The notes under the pieces are model-generated. The model did not search any database and was not told the DNA's origin. It saw only the letters and a program-made list of their open reading frames with translations. Made by a program: the position numbers and the translations under genes. A DNA stretch of 64,000 bases, taken from contig JADJLP010000001.1 of NCBI GenBank assembly GCA_016710065.1, forward strand, positions 1,426,001 to 1,490,000, read 5' to 3'. This document shows, piece after piece, positions 59,749 through 64,000 of the stretch. The DNA comes from Candidatus Ideonella esbjergensis. GTDB taxonomy: Bacteria; Pseudomonadota; Gammaproteobacteria; Burkholderiales; Burkholderiaceae_C. Numbering within the stretch: position 1 is the first letter of the stretch; each line of letters opens with the position of its first letter.

Positions 59749-60285
59749 ATGGCCATCCACCTGCCTGCAGCTTTGCCATCCTGTGCACACCCGGTGGGCA
59801 GGCTCGTGCGCGGGCCGGGCAGCCGACAGCGTGGCTTCACGTTGATCGAGCTGGTGATGGTTATCGTCATCGTGGCGGTGCCGGCCGCCGTCGCCATTCC
59901 GAAACTCATCGATCTGCGCTCAGATGCACGCATCGCCACGGTGCGCTCGCTCGACGGCGCGATACGCACCAACGCCGAGATCTGGCACATCTACTGCATC
60001 ACCCGCCAGCCCTGCGGCAGCACGGCCGGCTTCTACCATCTCAGCTATGGCGGCAATACCTATCTGATCCAGAACGCCTACCCCGAGGCAGGCGACGTGG
60101 TGGGGGGCGACCAGATGGACAACATGCTCACCCTCCACAGCTTTGACGTCAGTCTGGTGAACAACCTGACCACCCGCTTCGCGGCGCAGGGCGCCCCCGA
60201 CCCCTCAAGCTGCGCCGTGACCTACCAGCAGGCCGCAGCGCTGGGGCAGGCTCCGGTCATCACGATGTCGATCTCGGGGTGTTGA
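59749..60285 (+). CDS. orphan type IV pilin-like protein
   Basis: Pseudopilin of 178 residues. A long basic leader ends RQRGFTLIELVMVIVIVAVPAAVAIPKL: prepilin peptidase site after Gly, Glu at +5. A C-terminal Cys pair (SSCAVTY and SISGC) forms a pilin D-loop type disulfide. A second Pro lies within the N-terminal helix. ATG 59749 is preferred over GTG 59716. It is not beside other pilus genes, so it may serve a separate pseudopilus such as one driven by the ATPase at 3.8-6.3 kb. Confidence 0.7.
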   Translation: MAIHLPAALPSCAHPVGRLVRGPGSRQRGFTLIELVMVIVIVAVPAAVAIPKLIDLRSDARIATVRSLDGAIRTNAEIWHIYCITRQPCGSTAGFYHLSYGGNTYLIQNAYPEAGDVVGGDQMDNMLTLHSFDVSLVNNLTTRFAAQGAPDPSSCAVTYQQAAALGQAPVITMSISGC

Positions 60286-60325
60286 GGCAAACTGCTGGCC
60301 TTTGCCAACGCTTGCCAAGATGCCC

Positions 60326-61387
60326 ATGCAACACGTCACCCTCGGCCGCTGCGACCTGAACGTCACCCCCATCTGCCTGGGCACCATGACCTTTGGCGAG
60401 CAGGTGGGCCAGGATGCGGCCCACGCCATCCTCGACCGCGCGCTGGCGCTGGGCATCAACTTCATCGACACGGCCGAGATGTACTCGGTGCCGCCCAAGC
60501 GCGAGACCTTTGGCGTCACCGAAACCATCCTGGGCCACTGGTTTGCCAAGCGGCCCGAGCTGAGGCGCCAGGTGGTGATGGCCACCAAGGTAGCCGGCCC
60601 CAGTCGCAACATGGACTGGATACGCGGCGGCGCTGCCGACCTCAAGCCCGAGCACATCGTGCAGGCCTGTGAAGACAGCTTGCGGCGCCTGCAGACCGAC
60701 GTGATCGACCTCTACCAGATCCACTGGCCGAACCGCAACGCGCCGGCCTTTGGCGCCTTGTACTTCGACCCCAAGCGCGACGTGGAGCAGACCTCCATCG
60801 AGGCCCAGCTGCGCGCCATGGAGACGCTGGTCAAGGCTGGCAAGATCCGCCACGTCGGCCTCTCGAACGAAACGCCCTGGGGCCTGATGGCCTTTCTGCG
60901 CGAGGCCGAGCGCCACGGCTTGCCCCGCGTGGCCACCGTGCAGAACCCCTACGGCCTGGTGAACCGCGTGGCTGACAACGGGCTCGACGAGGTGCTGCAC
61001 CGTGAGCAGGTGGGCCTGCTGGCCTACTCGCCGCTGGGCTTTGGCAGCCTCACCGGCAAGTACGACGACCTGGGCTTCAGCCCCGACCACCCCGAGCTGG
61101 GCCGCCTGGCCAAGTTCGCCTCGATGCGCGCGCAGCGCTGGGCCCGCGCAGAAGCTCTGGTGGCTGCCCGGCGCTACAACGCCCTGGCCCGCGCGCATGG
61201 CCTCACGCCCACGCAGCTGGCGCTGGCGTACTGCTACCGCAGCTGGCGCGTGGCCTCCACCATCATCGGCGTCACCAGTGTGGCGCAGCTCGACGAATGC
61301 GTGGCCGCCTGGGGCACCCAACTCTCGCCCGAGTTGCTCAAGGCCATCGACGCGATCCGCTGGGAAAACCGCGACCCGGCGCAATGA
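60326..61387 (+). CDS. tas: NADPH-dependent aldo/keto reductase, Tas family
   Basis: Aldo/keto reductase of 353 residues closely resembling E. coli Tas. Blocks are GTMTFGEQVGQD, INFIDTAEMYSVPPKRETFGVTE (catalytic Tyr in AEMY), TKVAGPSRNMDWIRGG, LYQIHWPNRN and YSPLGFGSLTGKY. ATG 60326 is chosen; an in-frame ATG at 60320 and TTG at 60302 are less likely. Physiological substrate unknown. ybaK starts 10 bases after its stop. Confidence 0.88.
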   Translation: MQHVTLGRCDLNVTPICLGTMTFGEQVGQDAAHAILDRALALGINFIDTAEMYSVPPKRETFGVTETILGHWFAKRPELRRQVVMATKVAGPSRNMDWIRGGAADLKPEHIVQACEDSLRRLQTDVIDLYQIHWPNRNAPAFGALYFDPKRDVEQTSIEAQLRAMETLVKAGKIRHVGLSNETPWGLMAFLREAERHGLPRVATVQNPYGLVNRVADNGLDEVLHREQVGLLAYSPLGFGSLTGKYDDLGFSPDHPELGRLAKFASMRAQRWARAEALVAARRYNALARAHGLTPTQLALAYCYRSWRVASTIIGVTSVAQLDECVAAWGTQLSPELLKAIDAIRWENRDPAQ

Positions 61388-61397
61388 GCACTGGCAG

Positions 61398-61886
61398 ATG
61401 GCCAAGAAAGACAAGCACGTCAGCGAAACGCCGGCCACGCAGTGGCTCAAGGCTCACAAGGTGAGCTACACCGAGCACGTCTGCGCCTACGTGGACCATG
61501 GCGGCACGGCCGAATCGGCCAGGCAACTGGGTTGGGACGAGCACGCCGTGGTCAAGACCCTGGTGATGCAGGACGAGAAGGCCGAACCACTGATCGTGCT
61601 GATGCACGGAGACAGGCAGGTCAGCACCAAGAACCTGGCCCGGGCCATAGGCGCGAAAAGATTGGAGCCCTGCAAGCCCGAGGTGGCGCAGCGCCACAGT
61701 GGCTACATGGTGGGTGGCACCTCGCCCTTTGGCACGCGCAAAGTCATGCCGGTGTATGTGGAGGCCACGGTGCTGGAACTCGCCGCCATCCTCATCAACG
61801 GCGGTCGGCGTGGCTACTTGGTGGGCATGGCGCCTGCGGTGCTCACCGAGGTGCTGGGTGCCAAGCCTGTGGCTTGCGCGATCTGA
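61398..61886 (+). CDS. ybaK: Cys-tRNA(Pro)/Cys-tRNA(Cys) deacylase YbaK
   Basis: Trans-editing factor of 162 residues that hydrolyses mischarged Cys-tRNA(Pro). The INS-like fold is shown by TQWLKAHKVSYTEHVCAYVDHGG, VVKTLVMQDEKAEPLIVLMHGDRQVS, the catalytic Lys region and YMVGGTSPFGTRKVMPVYVE. ATG 61398 is the start; the longer frame upstream is a shadow of tas. A hairpin follows the stop. Confidence 0.9.
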   Translation: MAKKDKHVSETPATQWLKAHKVSYTEHVCAYVDHGGTAESARQLGWDEHAVVKTLVMQDEKAEPLIVLMHGDRQVSTKNLARAIGAKRLEPCKPEVAQRHSGYMVGGTSPFGTRKVMPVYVEATVLELAAILINGGRRGYLVGMAPAVLTEVLGAKPVACAI

Positions 61887-61900
61887 ACCGCAGGTGAGCG

Positions 61901-61921
61901 GCCGCAACCCGATGTTGCGGC
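61901..61921 (+). terminator. hairpin after ybaK
   Basis: Perfect inverted repeat GCCGCAAC-CCGAT-GTTGCGGC 15 bases after the ybaK stop. No T-run follows, so it could be a weak or Rho-assisted terminator. Confidence 0.5.
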
Positions 61922-62009
61922 ATGGGCTGATTGGTGTCGATCTGTAGTGGTGGCGGAACCGCTGGCGCGCGGGCCCACTCCACCAGGCTGAACCCGAACC
62001 GGAGCAGCC

Positions 62010-62459
62010 ATGCCACAGACCAGCGACCCCCTGTTTCAACCCACGCCGTTGGCCACGGCCGCCGCGCGTGTGGCCGTGCCGGCACCCCGTTTGATTTCGC
62101 ATCTGTATGACCTGGGCGACCAGGCCATGCGCTCGCGCCTGCTGGCCCGGCTGCTGCAACCCTTGGGCACCCTTGGCATGGCGGCCGTGGCGGCCGGGGC
62201 TTTTGCCTGCTTTGTACAGCGCCGCACGGCCGACGGCGTGATGGTGGCGCTGGACGATGTGTCGCGCTACTCCAGCGAGCAGATCCTGGAGCTGGCGCGC
62301 TTTGTGGAGCAGGTCGACCCCGAGGTCTTGCAAGGCGTGGCCCAGCGCGTGGCCAACACGCCCGTGGGACTGGCGGCGCTCAGCGCCTCTGCGGCCATGT
62401 TGCTGTGGGGGGCTTTGTACCGCACTGGCCCCATGCCCGGCCCGGTGCGGCGGCCCTGA
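62010..62459 (+). CDS. uncharacterised small membrane protein
   Basis: Not recognised. The 149 residues have two hydrophobic segments (PLGTLGMAAVAAGAFACFV near 51-69 and GLAALSASAAMLLWGALY near 119-136), with a charged helical region between (SSEQILELARFVEQVDPEVLQGVAQRVA). CGGAGCAG upstream of ATG 62010 is a plausible ribosome binding site. It sits alone between ybaK and the metal-binding gene. Confidence 0.6.
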   Translation: MPQTSDPLFQPTPLATAAARVAVPAPRLISHLYDLGDQAMRSRLLARLLQPLGTLGMAAVAAGAFACFVQRRTADGVMVALDDVSRYSSEQILELARFVEQVDPEVLQGVAQRVANTPVGLAALSASAAMLLWGALYRTGPMPGPVRRP

Positions 62460-62551
62460 GACCGGGGGCGATTGCGGCGGATCACCACGGCCGCAGCCAA
62501 AGCGGCGAAAATCCGCGCTCCCCCCGTCACCGTATCTGCCTGGAGTTTTCG

Positions 62552-62818
62552 ATGATCGCTTTCCAAGTCAACGACATGACCTGCAACCACTGCGTGGGGT
62601 CCATCACCCAGGCGCTGATGAAGGTCGATCCGGCCGCCAACGTGCAGGTGAACCTGGCCCAGCACCAGGTGCTGGTGGAGCCGGGCATCGCCAGCGCAGC
62701 GCAGCTGACCGGTGCCATTGCCGATGCTGGCTTCACCCCCGTGAGCATCGAGGTGCCGGCCGGTCAGGCCGCGCCTGCCAAGTCGGGCTGCTGCGGCGCC
62801 TGCGGCGGCGGCCACTGA
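62552..62818 (+). CDS. heavy-metal-associated (HMA) domain protein with cysteine-rich tail
   Basis: Small CopZ-like metallochaperone of 88 residues. The metal-binding motif MTCNHC is at about 9-14 in a ferredoxin-like HMA fold, and VNLAQHQVLVEPG is conserved. An unusual tail SGCCGACGGGH adds three Cys and one His. TGGAG upstream supports ATG 62552. Copper is the usual ligand for this family. No copper ATPase is adjacent. Confidence 0.85.
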   Translation: MIAFQVNDMTCNHCVGSITQALMKVDPAANVQVNLAQHQVLVEPGIASAAQLTGAIADAGFTPVSIEVPAGQAAPAKSGCCGACGGGH

Positions 62819-62877
62819 GAGCCAGCGGGCGCCACCCGCTTACACTCCACGCCCGGCGTAGTTAATGCGGGCGTTGC

Positions 62878-63585
62878 ATGCAAAACCTCTCTTCCTTGCT
62901 GGCCGTTTTGGCGGCTTACCTGATCGGCTCCTTGTCCTTCGCGGTCATCGTCAGCCGTTTCATGGGTTTGTCCGACCCGCGCTCCTACGGCTCGGGCAAC
63001 CCCGGCGCCACCAACGTGCTGCGCTCGGGCAACAAGAAGGCAGCCGCCCTCACGCTGCTGTTCGACGCGCTCAAGGGCTTGATCCCGGTGCTGGCCGCGC
63101 AGCAACTGCAAGCGCGCTTTGGCTGGGGCGAAACCACCATCGGCTTCGTGGGCCTGGCCGCGTTTCTGGGCCATCTCTGGCCGGTGTTCTTTCGCTTCCA
63201 GGGCGGCAAGGGCGTGGCCACCGCCATCGGCGTGCTGCTGGGCCTGGTGCCGGTGATGGCAGGCGCCACGCTGCTGGTGTGGGTGGCGGTGGCCTACCTC
63301 ACGCGCTATTCGTCGCTGGCGGCCATCGTCGCGGCCATCTTTGTGCCCTTCGGGCAGTTGCTCACCTACGGGGCCTCACCAGCCGTGCTGGCCGTCGCGG
63401 TGATGAGCCTGCTGCTGGTCTGGCGGCATGACGGCAACATCCGCAAGCTGCTGGCCGGCACCGAAAGCAAGATCGGCCAGAAGGCCGCACCCGTGGCGCC
63501 GCCGCCCGCACCCGATGTGCATGCGCATGCCCACGCGCACAAGACTTCCCATCCTCAAAAGCATCAACGCAAAGGAAAACACTGA
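62878..63585 (+). CDS. plsY: acyl-phosphate:glycerol-3-phosphate acyltransferase PlsY
   Basis: Inner-membrane enzyme that makes lysophosphatidic acid from acyl-phosphate and glycerol 3-phosphate. The 235 residues hold the three PlsY motifs: GSLSFAVIVSR, DPRSYGSGNPGATNVLRSG and GHLWPVFFRFQGGKGVAT, with five hydrophobic helices. The C-terminal tail of about 35 residues is unusual: Pro/Ala, then HAHAHAHK and more His/Lys. The ridA-like gene overlaps its stop by one base. Confidence 0.94.
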   Translation: MQNLSSLLAVLAAYLIGSLSFAVIVSRFMGLSDPRSYGSGNPGATNVLRSGNKKAAALTLLFDALKGLIPVLAAQQLQARFGWGETTIGFVGLAAFLGHLWPVFFRFQGGKGVATAIGVLLGLVPVMAGATLLVWVAVAYLTRYSSLAAIVAAIFVPFGQLLTYGASPAVLAVAVMSLLLVWRHDGNIRKLLAGTESKIGQKAAPVAPPPAPDVHAHAHAHKTSHPQKHQRKGKH

Positions 63586-63941
63586 TGGTTCAACCGAACG
63601 TTCAACGACACGAGATCGGCGCCCGCATGTCCGAGGCCGCCGTGCACAACGGCGTGGTCTACCTGGCCGGCCAGGTGGCGGGCGATGGTTCGCAAGACAT
63701 CGCTGGCCAGACCCGCCAGGTGCTGGCGGCCATCGACAAGCTGCTGGCCCAGGCCGGCAGCGACAAGACCAAGATCTTGCGTGCGCAGATATTCCTGGCC
63801 GACATCAGCGAGTTCCCGGCCATGAACGCCGTGTGGGACACCTGGGTGGTGGCCGGCCACACGCCGCCGCGCGCCACTGTGCAGGCCGCGCTGGCCAAGC
63901 CGGAGTGGAAGGTGGAGATCGTCGTCACGGCGGCGGTTTGA
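63585..63941 (+). CDS. RidA/YjgF-family enamine/imine deaminase
   Basis: Trimeric RidA-type protein of 118 residues that hydrolyses reactive enamines/imines from PLP enzymes. It has VYLAGQVAGDGSQDIAGQTRQVLAAIDKLLAQAGSDK and the C-terminal segment RATVQAALAKPEWKVEIVVTA (Arg and Glu of the active site). TGATG overlap with plsY indicates coupling. It belongs to a YjgF subgroup, not obviously the canonical RidA. Confidence 0.88.
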   Translation: MVQPNVQRHEIGARMSEAAVHNGVVYLAGQVAGDGSQDIAGQTRQVLAAIDKLLAQAGSDKTKILRAQIFLADISEFPAMNAVWDTWVVAGHTPPRATVQAALAKPEWKVEIVVTAAV

Positions 63942-63957
63942 GCCAGCACAGCAGACC

Positions 63958-64000
63958 ATGACGCGCAAGCCTGCTGCCAAGCCACCCGTCCAGCGGCGCC
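63958..64000 (+). CDS. 5' end of a gene truncated by the window edge
   Basis: ATG 63958 opens a frame that runs off the window after 14 codons with a basic product (MTRKPAAKPPVQRR). It begins 16 bases after the RidA-like stop in the same direction, so an operon continuation is likely. The N-terminus is too short to identify. Confidence 0.3.
   Translation, partial: MTRKPAAKPPVQRR

Overview
The window is high-GC chromosomal DNA from a betaproteobacterium, most likely a Burkholderiales member of the Comamonadaceae type. The evidence is the gene content and order: fliJ-fliK, ribD-ribB-ribH-nusB, ybgC-tolQRA, fimT-fimU-pilVWXY1E, glyA-nrdR, zapA-6S RNA-EVE protein, edd-eda, and TgpA-DUF58-MoxR. 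Codon use is GC-rich in nearly every gene, and ATGA, GTGA or TGATG overlaps join most operon neighbours. There is no phage, insertion sequence, CRISPR array or tRNA gene that I can support. This is essentially core genome with small accessory insertions.

Layout. 1-1661: end of a flagellar operon (fliJ, fliK). 1731-3092: a chromate transporter, followed by a 700-bp gene-free stretch bounded by an inverted pair of REP-like repeats. 3801-6329: an orphan GspE/PilB-type ATPase with an unusual four-unit N-terminal repeat. 6473-7144: pyroglutamyl peptidase. 7146-10122: a bufferin-type RiPP locus. An ECF sigma factor and a small zinc-finger anti-sigma protein are divergent from a DUF2282 precursor (bufA), an MNIO enzyme (bufB, DUF692) and a DUF2063 partner (bufC). 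10106-19033: a long minus-strand run with ribD, ribB, ribH, nusB, an aminotransferase, a PEGA-domain protein kinase, a TssQ-like lipoprotein, ybgC, tolQ, tolR and tolA.

19195-26424: minor pilins and the PilY1 adhesin/tip protein of type IV pili, in the same order as in Pseudomonas. 26425-28147: glyA-nrdR on the minus strand behind a convincing ZTP riboswitch. 28368-31082: a membrane-anchored lytic transglycosylase with a structured leader, divergent from ubiD. 31330-35282: pdxH, a MobA-like nucleotidyltransferase, and the Entner-Doudoroff pair edd-eda behind a strong promoter with a built-in palindrome. 35287-38245: four small metabolic genes. 38253-42118: a TonB-ExbB-ExbD-ExbD-TPR energy-transduction operon. 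42517-46345: a flavoprotein, an EVE-domain protein, 6S RNA, zapA, a zapB-like gene and mltB.

46374-50339: MoxR, DUF58 and TgpA transglutaminase. 50399-55680: an HDAC-like hydrolase, an MscS channel, a degenerate HD-GYP protein and an acyl-CoA synthetase. 55664-60285: poorly characterised genes, among them a membrane-anchored Mrr-like nuclease, an XRE/DUF2975 pair and an orphan pilin. 60326-63941: an aldo/keto reductase, ybaK, a membrane protein, a heavy-metal-associated domain protein, plsY and a RidA protein. The first bases of one further gene lie at the right edge.

The most notable system is the bufferin locus, whose precursor carries one more cysteine than I expect for the family. The ZTP riboswitch, the four-repeat ATPase, the nuclease with an altered catalytic motif and two unexplained structured intergenic regions are the next best leads. 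All family assignments come from motif reading without database searches.
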